From contig NC_047101.1 of assembly GCF_902459505.1 (NCBI RefSeq), positions 13,517,168 to 13,581,167 of the forward strand: a DNA stretch of 64,000 nt. The letters are read 5' to 3'. This DNA comes from Geotrypetes seraphini. Its lineage: Eukaryota; Chordata; Amphibia; Gymnophiona; Dermophiidae. This document shows positions 46,485 to 56,832 of this stretch, piece after piece. The translations under genes and the position numbers were made by a program. Each line of letters begins with the position of its first letter. Position 1 is the stretch's first letter. Below the pieces are notes generated by a model. That model saw only the letters and a list, made by a program, of their open reading frames with translations, ran no database searches and was not told where the DNA came from.

Positions 46485-46727
46485 AATAGGCTATGGTCTT
46501 AAATACATTTTTATAATTTTATCTTTTACTCTTTGTAAAATTCTCCGCACTCTTTTACATCGCATGTATTTTACATTGTATGTATTTCTTTCCATTGTAT
46601 GCCTTTTAATTTGTTGGATTTTTTTCTAAATAACTTGCACTGTTTGTATCATGTTCAATTGTTGTGAACCGCCTAGAACTTTCGGGTATAGTGGTATATA
46701 AAAATAAATTTTTTATTATTATTATTA
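46485..46727 (+). repeat. LINE 3' end with (ATT)n tail
   Basis: It contains 'gtgaaccgcctagaactttc', 'gggtatagtggtatataaaa' and a (TTA)n tail ending at 46,727. Confidence 0.6.
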
Positions 46728-46976
46728 CTTGGTACCAGTGCTGTAGCTGTGACACACCATGTCTGATTGGTGGAAAAGAATTATCAATAAACAAAGAAAA
46801 TATAGACTGATTGCCAATATTTCTGAGCTAAGAACCTCTGCACTAAGCAAAGAGACCAGTCTGTGGTCTATTTTCCAGCTCCAAAGTTCTTTTGCAAACG
46901 CTGAAATTGTCAGTTCATGCAGAGAGAGATCCGGCACCTTGCCCGTTTGTTCAGTAATCCTCAGGATCAGTTTTAA
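46725..46976 (-). other. Exon-like open segment, unidentified
   Basis: The minus frame is open for 83 codons from a possible acceptor (ACTGAAG|, weak) to a TAA that lies in the neighbouring LINE tail. It reads LKLILRITEQTGKVPDLSLH, then ELTISAFAKELWSWKIDHRL and a hydrophobic stretch (ISLYFLCLLIILF). It resembles helical coding sequence, starts in phase 0, and would accept the phase-0 end of the exon-like segment at 56,213. The donor is unclear. It could be old gene debris. Confidence 0.25.
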
Positions 46977-47386
46977 CTTCAGTGTGTATTATTAACTAAG
47001 TAACGAGGAAACTATTGATAACAAACACTATTGTTAGCCCATTATCATGACTGGTGCAGGGCGAGTTATTTTTCAACAAAGAAGACACTGTGCAGAATTA
47101 TTCCTGAGTCATCCTGATCTAAGACCCAAAGATTGCCTTGAAAATCCTCTCGAGGTCTCTCACTGTTCTCCAGCCAGGGAAGGAAAGACCGTCAGGAAGT
47201 AACTGTACAGCGTGAGTACATAATTTTATTCTTTAACTGTGTATAACTTGCATAATGCATATTTGACAGACAGGCGTACACATAGGTGGAGTCTGGGCAG
47301 AGCATGGGTGGGACTGACATGCATAACTTATAGAATACTAAAGGAAAGTAGGTATCCTATAGGCACACTATTATAGAATTACCCCT
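46977..47386. other. Intergenic, nothing recognised
   Basis: No element or exon was read here. Confidence 0.35.
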
Positions 47387-47505
47387 TAGGACCTGATTCT
47401 ATATTTAGCGCATAAAAATTGCTGATCATAATGGCACTTAGCACGATTTTTATAAAAGGTAAGTGCCATAATATAGAATCGCACTTAGCGGTCATACATT
47501 TAGGC
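47387..47505. repeat. Short foldback MITE
   Basis: Inverted blocks 'gattctatatttagcgc' and 'gccataatatagaatc' with 'atggcacttagcacga' between them form a hairpin-like unit. Confidence 0.5.
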
Positions 47506-47552
47506 CAAGAAAAGCTAGGTCTAAATACCTGCACCTAAGTTGTGCGCGGGTC

Positions 47553-48515
47553 GGGAGATTGAGAGGGGACATGATCGAAACATTCAAGGTACTGAAGAGG
47601 ATAGACTTAGTAGATAAGGACAGGTTGTTCACCCTCTCCAAGGTAGGGAGAACAAGAGGGCACTCTCTAAAGTTGAAAGGGGATAGATTCCGTATGAACG
47701 TAAGGAAGTTCTTCTTCACCCAGAGAGTGGTGGAAAACTGGAACGCTCTTCCGGAGGCTGTCATAGGGGAAAACACCCTCCAGGGACTCAAGACAAAGTA
47801 GATAAAGACAGGTTGTTCACCCTCTCCAAGGTAGGGAGAACGAGAGGGCACTCTCTAAAGTTGAAAGGGGATAGATTCCGTACGAACGTAAGGAAGTTCT
47901 TCTTCACCCAGAGAGTGGTGGAAAACTGGAACGCTCTTCCGGAGGCTGTCATAGGGGAAAACACCCTCCAGGGACTCAAGACAAAGTAGATAAAGACAGG
48001 TTGTTCACCCTCTCCAAGGTAGGGAGAACGAGAGGGCACTCTCTAAAGTTGAAAGGGGATAGATTCCGTACGAACGTAAGGAAGTTCTTCTTCACCCAGA
48101 GAGTGGTGGAAAACTGGAACGCTCTTCCGGAGGCTGTCATAGGGGAAAACACCCTCCAGGGACTCAAGACAAAGTAGATAAAGACAGGTTGTTCACCCTC
48201 TCCAAGGTAGGGAGAACGAGAGGGCACTCTCTAAAGTTGAAACGGGATAGATTCCGTACGAACGTAAGGAAGTTCTTCTTCACCCAGAGAGTGGTGGAAA
48301 ACTGGAACGCTCTTCCGGAGTCTGTCATAGGGGAAAACACCCTCCAGGGACTCAAGACACAGTTAGACAAGTTTCTGCTGAACTAGAACGTGCGCTGGTA
48401 GGGCTAGTCTCAGTTAGGGTGCTGGTCTTAAACCAGAGGGCCGCCGCGTGAACGGACTGCTGGGCATGATGGACCACTGGTCTGACTCAGCAGTGGTAAT
48501 TCTTATGCTCTTATG
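47553..48515 (+). mobile_element. CR1 3' end with 188-bp tandem amplification
   Basis: The sense frame starts RGDMIETFKVLKRIDLVDKD and has GRTRGHSLKLKGDRFR, FFTQRVVENWNALPEAVIG. The block from 47,613 to 48,364 consists of four copies of a 188-bp unit (starts 47,613; 47,801; 47,989; 48,177). After the last copy the normal C-terminus (QLDKFLLN) and 3' UTR follow, ending 'attcttatgctcttatg'. Confidence 0.9.
47613..48364 (+). repeat. 188-bp x 4 tandem repeat
   Basis: The units begin GATAA(A/G)GACAGGTTGTTCAC and end 'gggactcaagacaaagta'. Differences between units are only a few single bases, so the amplification is recent. 188 is not a multiple of three, so the LINE frame shifts in each unit. The junction carries TAGATAA, present at both borders of the original sequence as near-identical words (TAGATAAGG / TTAGACAAG). 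Confidence 0.95.
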
Positions 48516-48649
48516 TATTCTATAACAGTGCGCATAACTTTTAAGAATGCCCATGATCTGCCCATGCTCCTCCCCTGGCTATGCCCCCTTTTGTAGTCCC
48601 GTACAAACACTAACAGGAAGATTAGGAGTGTGGCTCCTCTGAGAACAGG

Positions 48650-49157
48650 ATATTGAGCCCACTGCAGATGAATAAGGTATATGAGTTGGTCCAAAGGATG
48701 GCCACCAGAATGATCTCAGGGCTTAAAGGTCTCTCGTATGAAGCAAGACTAAACAATTTGCAGCTCTACACTCTCGAGGAACGCAGGGAGAGGGGAGACA
48801 TGATTGAGACGTTTAAATACGTCACTGGACGTATAGAAGTGGAAGATAACATTTTCCTTCTCAGAGGCCCCTCAACCACAAGGGGGCACCCGCTCAAACT
48901 CAAGGGCGGGAAATTTCACGGCGACACCAGGAAGTATTTCTTCACGGAGCGAGTGATTGATCAATGGAACAAGCTTCCAGTACAGGTAATCGAGGCCAGC
49001 AGCGTGCCAGATTTTAAGAATAAATGGGACGCCCATGTGGGATCACTACGTGGGTCAGGGCAAAACATTGGCTAATCTCAAGGGGAGGGTCTATAGAGTG
49101 GGCAGACTTGATGGGCCTTGGCCCTTTTCTGCTGTCATCTTTCTATGTTTCTATGTT
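48650..49157 (+). mobile_element. CR1 3' end
   Basis: An open frame at 48,653-49,072 reads VQRMATRMISGLKGLSYEAR, RGDMIETFKYVTGRIEVED, FFTERVIDQWNKLPVQVIE. It ends with the (TTTCTATG)n tail. It is the same subfamily as 4.13-6.57 kb. Confidence 0.88.
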
Positions 49158-49271
49158 GTGACTTTAATGATAGCTGATTGTGCATTTTTTTATCTTATGT
49201 ACACTTAGGAATATGAGGGGGTGTTGAAAAGTTCTCAGCCCATCCAACAAAATTGGGGCAAGCTCCATTGA

Positions 49272-49926
49272 GGGCTAATATTGGGTATCATTAAGAAGGG
49301 TATTACGACCAGGACGAAGGAAGTCATCATGCCGTTGTATCGTGCAATGGTACGGCCGCATCTGGAGTACTGTGTCCAGTACTGGTCACCGTACCTCAAG
49401 AAAGACATGGCGGTACTTGAGGGAGTACAAAGAAGAGCAACTAAACTGATAAAGGGAATGGAAAATCTCCCATATACCGACAGATTGAAGCAGTTGGGAC
49501 TTTTCTCCCTGGAGAAGCGAAGACTTAGAGGAGACATGATAGAAACCTTCAAGATCCTGAAGGGCATAGAAAAAATAGACAGGGACAGATTTTTCAAATT
49601 AAGGGGCACCACGAGCACAAGGGGGCACTCGGAGAAATTGAAAGGGGACAGGTTTAGAACAAACGCTAGGAAGTTCTTTTTCACTCGGAGGGTGGTGGAT
49701 ACATGGAACGCGCTTCCAGAGGCTGTTGTAGACAAGAAAACCTTAAATGGTTTCAAAGAAGGTTTGGATAGATTCCTAGAAGAAAAAGGGATTGAGGGGT
49801 ATAGATAGATATAGACCATTGCTCAGGCAATGGGCCTGATGGGCCGCCGCGGGAGCAGACCGCTGGGCAGGATGGACCTATGGTCTGCCTCAGCGGAGGC
49901 AACTTCTTATGTTCTTATGTTCTATG
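49272..49926 (+). mobile_element. CR1 3' end
   Basis: A long intact frame at 49,281-49,805 covers the RT C-terminus: VIMPLYRAMVRPHLEYCVQY, LEGVQRRATKLIKGM, RGDMIETFKILKGIEKIDRD, FFTRRVVDTWNALPEAVV. The tail is 'cttcttatgttcttatgtt'. It is 5'-truncated and fairly young, with an open frame to the natural stop. Confidence 0.9.
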
Positions 49927-50058
49927 TACTTAGTCCAGCGAGTTTCCACTTTTTTTGTTCAGTACTTTTCCCACGGAATGAACAAAGTGGAAACTCTCTG
50001 GACTGAGTTAATATCCCTCGATGGAGACTGTCCCAACTGAAGTTACTTGGGCTTAGAC

Positions 50059-50233
50059 CAGGGGTGGGCAACTCCGGTCCTTGAGGGACGGAATCTAGTC
50101 GGGTTTTCAGGATTTCCCCAATGAATATGCATGAGATCTATTTGCATGCACTGCTATCAATGCATATTCATTGGGGAAATCCTGAAAACCCGACTGGATT
50201 CCGGCCCTCGAGGACTGGAGATGCCCACCCCTG
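50059..50233. mobile_element. hAT palindromic MITE, perfect target duplication
   Basis: The ends CAGGGGTGGGCAACTCCGG and the reverse complement of 'actggagatgcccacccctg' pair. It is flanked by GCTTAGAC at 50,051-50,058 and 50,234-50,241. Confidence 0.95.
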
Positions 50234-50536
50234 GCTTAGACCTTTTCAGCACCCCCTTGTACATTGGGCTGCTTTGTCGAGGTAATTGGGCAAGATTATG
50301 AAAAAGTATCTGCCATCCTCCCTTTTTTTTTTTTTTTTTTAGACTCCAGGCCATTATCTTTTCCTCAGAAACCCATGTAAGAAGTGCCAACACACAGTCA
50401 CTGTTACTTTATATATGGGGTTTGTTTTTTTCTGTTTGTCAAGTTAGAATGGACGCGCTGAGATTACTATATATTTCTATTCATACACTTTAGTAAGATT
50501 TCAAAAACAATAAGAATTTTACTAGTACGATAATTA

Positions 50537-50730
50537 TCATTTAGAAGAAAGAAGGCTGCAGACAGCTTCCACCACAGCTAAGCTATAATCAAAGTTGTCT
50601 TCCTTCAATAATGGTGTTAAAAGAGCTTCACGCACATGTTTGTGTTTCTTGACATGTTGTTTTAAAGACAGATATAAAAACAGGACAAGCACCGGGGAGG
50701 CCATTGATTCCCAGAGGATAAGACTCGCAC
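50537..50730 (-). other. Exon-like open segment ending in a stop, unidentified
   Basis: After an acceptor-like TTTTCTGCCTCTGAG, 63 codons are open to TGA at 50,539-50,537. It reads ASLILWESMASPVLVLFLYL, SLKQHVKKHKHVREALLTPL, LKEDNFDYSLAVVEAVCSLL and SSK. A stop lies directly before the acceptor in the same frame, so the open part matches the putative exon exactly. It looks like the helical end of a real protein, but I do not recognise it. It begins two bases before a codon. Confidence 0.35.
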
Positions 50731-50951
50731 CTCAGAGGCAGAAAATCTATTTATTACTATCCTGTTGTCCACACTGGTATTGGAGGACAACAACAGAATT
50801 CATAATTACACAGTTAGGACATTTCATACATTACTGTGAATTGCTCCCACACTTGCGGAAAATAAAAGATGTATTCACAGAGCTGAGATTCCAGGAACCC
50901 TCTTAGCATGAGCTCTTGGTCTTCATGCAAAAAGCTTTACAATATTTAGAG

Positions 50952-51293
50952 CAGTGTCTCACAAAGTTTTTCAAGCTGGGGCACACTAAATCCTAGTGTC
51001 CCTGGCTCGAGACACCCAGAAGTGTGCTGGTGTCGGCGTGATAACATCACGCTGTCGTATGCACAAAGGCCCTTCAAATGGGCCTTGCGCCGAGAGAAGG
51101 ACCTGAGCTGGAGAGAAGGGCCGACAGAGAGAAGAGGTGCCAGCATCGAGAGATTGCTTATAGGACGTGCCTCTTTGCAAGAGGAACATCCTGTAGACAG
51201 CTGGCACCTCTCCTCTTCCCCAGTGTACCATGGCACACCTGAAATCTCAGGAGGCACACTGGTATGCCGTGGCACACAGTTTGCGATACACCG
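50952..51293. mobile_element. hAT non-autonomous element
   Basis: The ends CAGTGTCTCACAAAGTTTTT and the reverse complement of 'cagtttgcgatacaccg' pair. The flanks ATTTAGAG and ATCTAGAA match 6/8. The interior is GC-rich, without transposase. Confidence 0.75.
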
Positions 51294-51440
51294 ATCTAGA
51301 ATTTGACTGTTCGCTTCATTGTCATCAAGCAATGCATTAGGGCAATGTAACCAGTGTGATTGCACAGGACATGATCTTTTAGAGATGCTGCTATGGTTTC
51401 AAAGGGACGCCCAAGCAGCGACTCCTACCCCACTGTACTT

Positions 51441-51905
51441 GCGGGTCAGTGGTTGTGGCCATTCATACTTTGATTCTTATGTGAGCCAAGGATAATGAAG
51501 CCATTGTGACATCACTGATGTGACTGGCTCTTAGGCACTGGTGGAATGAGGCATTATGACATCACAACATCTGCTCTGGATACCAGAGACTGTCATTCTT
51601 TAGTGTCTATTTCAACCTCAGTCCTTCTACACCAGCATTTTTCAAAGCAAAGCTTGTGGGTCAGTGGTTGTGGCCATTCATACTCTGATTCTTATGTGAG
51701 CCAAGGATAATGAAGCCATTGTGACATCACTGATGTGATTGGCTCTTAGGCACTGGTGGAATGAGGCATTTATGACATCACAATATCTGCTCTGGATACC
51801 AGAGACTGTCATTCTGTAGTGTCTGTTTCAACCTCGGTCCTTCTACACCAGCATTTTTCAAAGCAAAGCTTGTGGGTCAGTGGTTGTGGCCATTCATACT
51901 CTGAT
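51441..51905. repeat. 215-bp tandem array, about 2.2 copies
   Basis: Units start G(C/T)GGGTCAGTGGTTGTGGCC at 51,441, 51,656 and 51,872. Each holds 'gccattgtgacatcactgat', 'ggctcttaggcactggtgga' and 'atgaggcat(t)tatgacatc'. The same words, inverted, lie in the CR1-associated sequence at 60.79-61.1 kb. Confidence 0.9.
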
Positions 51906-51914
51906 TCTTCCCTC

Positions 51915-52003
51915 TCTCTTTAAAGAATGACATGAAGATGGTTTCCCGCGGTTATCCGCGGGGATGGGAATGGTGATGAATTTTGTCACCGTGTCATTCT
52001 CTA
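51915..52003. mobile_element. hAT MITE, partial
   Basis: 'aaagaatgacatgaagatgg' to 'aattttgtcaccgtgtcatt'-CTCTA: an end region related to 34,513-34,993. Confidence 0.6.
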
Positions 52004-52004
52004 A

Positions 52005-52260
52005 CTTACATAAAGTGGCCTCAAAATCAGCTACAGGTTCTAAAGCAGTTTACTATATAATATACCAGAATACAATATAACAATAAAAATATTTTAAAAG
52101 TCTGTACAACAGCATAGTTCAACAACACAAAGATCTTAATCTTTAATAAAGTTTTCTGAAACAGTAGATATGTAGAAATGCTACTTAAATCAGATGGGAG
52201 TGAATTTCACAACAGTGGTCACCATAGCAAAATCCCCCATTCCTGTGAGTTATTAATGTT
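52005..52260 (-). repeat. LINE/SINE 3' tail
   Basis: The plus strand has 'gttctaaagcagtttactat' and, further right, 'gggagtgaatttcacaac'. It resembles the minus-strand tail family at 62.99-63.33 kb. Confidence 0.4.
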
Positions 52261-52700
52261 AATTAAAGTCATGTTTCAGTTCCTTGTTGTTTCATGTTCA
52301 TTCTGTAAAAAAAACACGTTTCTATAAATACACTACATTATTGATTGATAAAAAGGTGGCATTAAAAAATCAGATTCCAAGTGGTCTAAGTGAAAACATG
52401 AGATTTTTTTTTACTTCTTAATATTAGCATTAACATCATTTTGGCCTCAAAAGCGGTCTAGTGGTTATAGGTAAAATATTATTACCTGTGCTATAATATT
52501 CTGCGTGCAACCGTGAATTTCTGGTGTCGCAACTCTTTTAGCCTGTGCATAATCTTTGTTTGCATGACTACAAGAGACCACACCAAGAAACAATAAGTTT
52601 GTGTACTCTACGCAAGATGGGTGTGACAGAAACGTTTACCGAGCTCTAATGTTGCACCTTTAGGCAAAAGGAGTTATGGAGCATTCAGTATTGATTTCAT
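52261..52700. other. Intergenic, nothing recognised
   Basis: AT-rich; no exon or element was read. Confidence 0.35.
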
Positions 52701-52711
52701 CCTAGAATTCA

Positions 52712-52805
52712 CTTCGTTGTAAGCTCTATTGAGCAGGGATTGTGTCACATGTATAATGCACAGTGCTGCGTAAGTCTGGCAGTGCTATAGAAATGCAAAG
52801 CAATA
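52712..52805 (+). repeat. L2-like 3' end
   Basis: 'ttgtaagctctattgagcag', 'ggattgtgtc' and 'agtgctatagaaatgcaaag' form the L2 3' block. Confidence 0.65.
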
Positions 52806-53470
52806 GCAGTACTGGAACAGGTCTGGGAGTAGAGAGGGTATGTTCCGTGCTAATTGGTTAGCACATGGGCCCTTACCGCCTACGAAAGGTGGCAGTAAGG
52901 CTTCATGTGCTAATGGCCATGCACTAAGGGGAAAATAGAAAACTCAGCCAATGTACCCCTATGGTAAAAATGGCCTTAGTGCAAGAGAACGACCCATGTG
53001 AAGATATGCCAAGGCCAATTTTTGTACCACATTTTGGTAAAAGGGCCCCTAAGATTGTTCGAGCCAGGAACAGGAAAGTTCGTACTACACCTGGATATAA
53101 CTCACCTTGAACTAATGAGAAAAGCGTGTAAATCCAAATCGTTTTACCTTTACCATTTCAAAAAATATTTTCGTCCTAATGGAGAGTAATTTTTGGTAGG
53201 ACGTCTAAGTCCAACTTTTGATGTTTCTGCAAAGAAATCCAAAAGTGGGTCTGGAAAATGACCATTTTCAAAACTGCAAGATCTCTCTCTTTTTTTTCTT
53301 TTTCAAAAATGTCCTATTTAGATATTCTGGCCCTTTTTTTTTGCCATTTTCAACAATCAAAATCTCCAAATGCAAAATGTCCAAAACAAATCCATTTGTA
53401 TGTGGGAGGGGCCAGCCTTTTAATGGACTGGCCACAAAGATGCTAGCAGAGTAGTGGGGGCACCTTAGAG

Positions 53471-53636
53471 GGCACTGCCAGTTGAGTTTTCAAGATATCC
53501 CTAATAAATATGCATGAGATAGATTTGCATGCCTGTCACCTCTATAATATGCCAATCTGCCTCATGCATATTCATTAGAGATATCTTGAAAACCCGACTG
53601 GCTGGGGGTCCTTCAGGACATGTTTAAGAACCACTG
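53471..53636. mobile_element. hAT palindromic MITE, partial
   Basis: The right end (…'ttaagaaccactg') and the arms 'ttttcaagatatccctaata' / 'ttagagatatcttgaaaacc' match the family at 41,895-42,078. The left terminus is missing. Confidence 0.7.
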
Positions 53637-53639
53637 GTT

Positions 53640-54305
53640 TAGATACCCTTGAGAGAGGTTCATTTCAAGATGAAATTTTTTCCCTTGGGTTGTTTTTTTT
53701 TTTGTTTTTTTTAATGTACCTGCAAAGCGAAGAAGCTTGAAAAGAAATGCTATCACTCTTGAACATTCAAAAGGCAAATGCTGGTTCATAAGCAGATTGT
53801 TCATAAAAATATCTTCCCCTCAGAGATTTAACAGAACAGGCTGAGGTCCTAGACCTTGAGGGAATTCTAATTGCACTCAGCTCCTCACCACCAGAAAACA
53901 ACCAGCCTCGCTGGCAAAAACCTTCGCAGGATAAGAGAAAACAAAAACAAAAACCCTGAGCCCGCATGCCATTTTCTTTCCAGCATAAAGCTGGATCTCT
54001 GAATTGCCTATTCTCCCAATACGAAATTCTTGGTGGGGAAGGGAGGGCAATGGGGTTTTTGATGATCTATTTTTAAAATTCTTTTTCAGTGTTACATTTT
54101 TAGCTCTAACAACAGTGGTGGAGAATTTCAGAACCACGTGGCCATCTTTTAATAGAATTCCCAGAAGAATTTCCCTGCTTGGCTCCTAAGACTGTTATCA
54201 TTTATTTGGAGAGAGGGGGAGGGAATGGCAGGTTTATACAAAGCAGCACATCAGAATTCAGAAGGTGAACATCTATTAAGAAAAAGTACAAGTTACCAAA
54301 TAAAG
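53640..54305. other. Intergenic, nothing recognised
   Basis: Several acceptor-like words and short open frames occur on both strands (for example a plus frame ending at 54,189), without supporting context. Confidence 0.3.
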
Positions 54306-54672
54306 GGGTCCTTTTACTAAGGTGTTTTAGCGCACGCTAAATATTAGTGTCCGCTAAACGCTAATGTGTCCATTATAGAAACACAGAAACATAGAAGATG
54401 ACGGCAGAAAAGGGCTATAGCCCATCAAGTCTGCCCACCCTACTGACCCATCCTCTTAAGTCTATACCTAGCGACCGATATTCCAGTTCGACCCTCGTAA
54501 GGATCCCACATAGGTATCCCATTTATTCTTAAAGTCCAGCACGCTGCTGGCCTTGATCACCTGCGCTGGAAGCTCATTCCAACGGTCAACCACTCTTTCT
54601 GTGAAGAAATACTTCCTGATGTAGTCTATGGACGTGTTAGCATTTAGCGCGTGCTAAAACGGCTAGTGTGCC
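54306..54672. mobile_element. TA-type foldback MITE split by a CR1 3' end
   Basis: The left arm is 'ggggtccttttactaaggtg' with 'tttagcgcacgctaa'. A CR1 3' end on the minus strand lies at about 54,377-54,624 (plus strand 'agaaacatagaagatgacgg' to 'gaagaaatacttcctgatg'). The right arm resumes 'gtctatggacgtgttagc' to 'tagtgtgccttag' and is truncated. Confidence 0.75.
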
Positions 54673-54679
54673 TTAGCTC

Positions 54680-55375
54680 TTAAAGAAATCCGTCGATTGC
54701 AACTAATACAAAACACCTCGATTAAGATTATAATGAATAGGAAAAAATTGGATCATGTGACTCCTCTTCTCAAAGAAGCTCATTGGCTTCCAATTGTTCA
54801 CAGAATCTCCTACAAATTAGCAATATGAACATTCAATATATTAACAACTAAAGCTCCATCATTTTTAGAAAGGTACATTATTCCATATATTCCTACTAGA
54901 GGTTTGAGATCAGAGGACAAAAACCTTCTAGTAATTCCACCAATTAGGGGTCCTTTTATCAAGCTGTTAAACCGCCTGCCGCGCTAGCCGCTAACGCCTG
55001 CATTGAGCAGGCGTTAGTTGTTTAGCTGGCCGCGGGGGTTAGCGCGAGATGAAATGTCCGACGCGCTAACCCCGCTAGCGCGGCTTGATAAAAGGACCCC
55101 TAAGTATAATAAATACAAGACAAGATTCGATCTTTGCGGTTACAGCGCCCAGAATATGGAATTCCTTCCCATCATTTATTAAGGAAGAAAAATCGCTAAG
55201 TACATTTAAAGGACTGTTAAAATGCTGGTTGCACAAGGATGCTTTTGAGACCTAATTATCGGAGTCTCTATTGATCCTATTCATTGCTTAAACTCACTTG
55301 TCCTCTGTCTTAGGCTCTGAGAAATTGAATTTAAAAAAAAGTTCTTAATTTTCTATTATATTTTTGTCAAGTTTC
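54680..55375 (+). mobile_element. L2-clade LINE split by a MITE
   Basis: The plus frame reads EIRRLQLIQNTSIKIIMNRK, LDHVTPLLKEAHWLPIVHRI. After the MITE at 54,957-55,100 it continues to FKGLLKCWLHKDAFET. It has interruptions and is inactive. Confidence 0.8.
54957..55100. mobile_element. TA-flanked foldback MITE inside the L2
   Basis: The ends GGGGTCCTTTTATCAAGC and the reverse complement of 'gcttgataaaaggacccc' are exact inverted repeats. It is flanked by TA on both sides (54,955-54,956; 55,101-55,102). The arms contain 'ccgcgctagccgctaacg'. Confidence 0.9.
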
Positions 55376-55785
55376 AAGTTTAGTACACCATTTTTTTGTT
55401 TTCTGTTCAGGTAATTAACTTATAAACCCCCTCTTTTACTAAGGCTGACGTGTCCATTATATTATATGGATGAACCCTGCTTCCAAAGCCTTCCATCCCC
55501 ATGGGAGTCCCGTGGGCCAGAGGGGGGTCCCCATGGGAGTCCTCTTTTTAGAGGGCATGTCCAGATGGCTTTTCAAAACCCGGCAGTTTGTCCAGGCTTT
55601 GAAAAGCAGATTGCATCCAGAGGGGCATCCGCACCTGGAACACGGAGATGTCACCAAGGCGAGCAGGCTCAGGGGGGTGGGGCTAGGGGCTTGGCGTGGG
55701 CATAACAGGGTGGGGATGGGTGGAATTGGGCAGGCCTGGGGGGGGCGGGTCTATGGGTCCAGATTTTACGTATAGGCCTCACATC

Positions 55786-55960
55786 TAGTAACATAGTAGA
55801 TGACGTCAGATAAATACTGGTCCGTCCAGTCTGCCCAACCTTACCTACTCTTTAAATTACTGTTTTAATTTAAATTTTTCTTCTTCTTAGCTATTGCTGG
55901 GCCAGAACACAAAGCTCTGCCCGGTACAGGCATTTTATGAGCCTCAATATTTAAGCTACT
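55786..55960 (-). mobile_element. CR1 3' end
   Basis: The plus strand 'agtaacatagtagatgacgt', 'ccagtctgcccaacc', 'ttcttagctattgctgggcc' is the reverse complement of the 3' end at 62.64-62.79 kb. Confidence 0.75.
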
Positions 55961-56017
55961 ATTTACCTGAGCATGTGCACACTTAGATGCATACATGCAT
56001 GAAACAGGTATGAAACA

Positions 56018-56087
56018 GTACAAAAGGAAGCGGGATCGGACAATGAGCAGTGGAGTGCTCATTGTCCGTTCCCACTTCCTTTTGTAC
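56018..56087. repeat. 70-bp hairpin
   Basis: The arms GTACAAAAGGAAGCGGGATC-GGACAATGAGCA and TGCTCATTGTCC-GTTCCCACTTCCTTTTGTAC are near-perfect inverses around a 6-base loop. It may be a residual foldback element. Confidence 0.85.
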
Positions 56088-56212
56088 TCTCTTATATAGT
56101 AACACTACCACAGTTAGTTAAAGAGGAAATTGCTAGTGTGTATAATCTTATAAAGAGTCTTTTGGAGTTGAATGCTGCCTTAAATTATAGGTTACTTTTT
56201 CCATGACATTAC

Positions 56213-56457
56213 CTTACATGTCATGTACGTTATCCGTCCAGTTCCTCCCAATAAAATGGTTAGAAAAAGCCAGTTTATAGCTGTACATTTCTCTGCTAGC
56301 ATATTTGGTGCTCTAAGAAGTTCTTTCTCATCTGTTTTTCCGAAAAACACACAGTAGCACATTTTTCTGTCCAAAATCTTAGCAAGAATGTCACAAACAG
56401 CAAAGTCAGTGGGCCAGCGTTGGTGGTTTCTAACCCAGCTTAGGCCTTCCACTCTCC
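56213..56457 (-). CDS. Candidate coding exon of an unidentified host gene
   Basis: This 245-bp segment is open throughout. Its acceptor is CATTTCTAGCCCACAG and its donor is TGTAAG|GTAATG. The protein (after two leading bases) reads RVEGLSWVRNHQRWPTDFAV, CDILAKILDRKMCYCVFFGK, TDEKELLRAPNMLAEKCTAI, NWLFLTILLGGTGRITYMTC, K. It starts needing one base from the previous exon and ends in phase 0. The possible exon at 57,824-57,879 leaves exactly one base, so the two would join in frame. I do not recognise the protein. A relic of an old element or pseudogene is the alternative. Confidence 0.4.
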
Positions 56458-56832
56458 CTGTGGGCTAGAAATGCTGCAGTAACTTGTATTTATTTTCTTT
56501 TTAACTGGCTGAATAACACAATTGTTTTGTTTGTTTGTTTTTAAACAATGCCCCCTTACTTATTCATCCTTGCAATGAATATAACAGAACCAAATACTAA
56601 AGTTATCTTCCTCCCTCTACTTTAGAAATGTGACTATTTCAAATAGATTTTTTCTCTCACCACCAGGTGGCACCAACACTCCAGTTAGCGAATTCTAATC
56701 GTGACTTTTTCCTCTAATACATGGTGTCCAGAAAAAAACCCAAAAAACCCAGGACCCTTAACATTTTGCCAAATCACCCCAAAATGTTCTACTGCAGAAA
56801 AAAAAACTTCTGCCTGAAATTTGAGTCATTTT
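56458..56832. other. Possible intron, nothing else recognised
   Basis: No repeat or gene was read. Confidence 0.3.

Larger units (their letters stand above)
49214..50259. mobile_element. Mariner-type MITE carrying CR1 and hAT insertions
   Basis: The ends TGAGGGGGTGTTGAAAAG and the reverse complement of 'ccttttcagcacccccttg' pair. They are flanked by TA at 49,212-49,213 and 50,260-50,261. Inside are a CR1 3' end (49,272-49,926) and a hAT MITE (50,059-50,233). The remaining host element is about 220 bp, with no transposase. Confidence 0.7.

Noticed and set aside
47788-48370. Repeated minus-strand frames of 83 codons
   Set aside because: They are antisense shadows of the 188-bp CR1 tandem repeat.
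54112-54189. Plus-strand terminal-exon-like frame after TTCTTTTTCAG
   Set aside because: Short, no partner exon, and several other acceptor-like words nearby.
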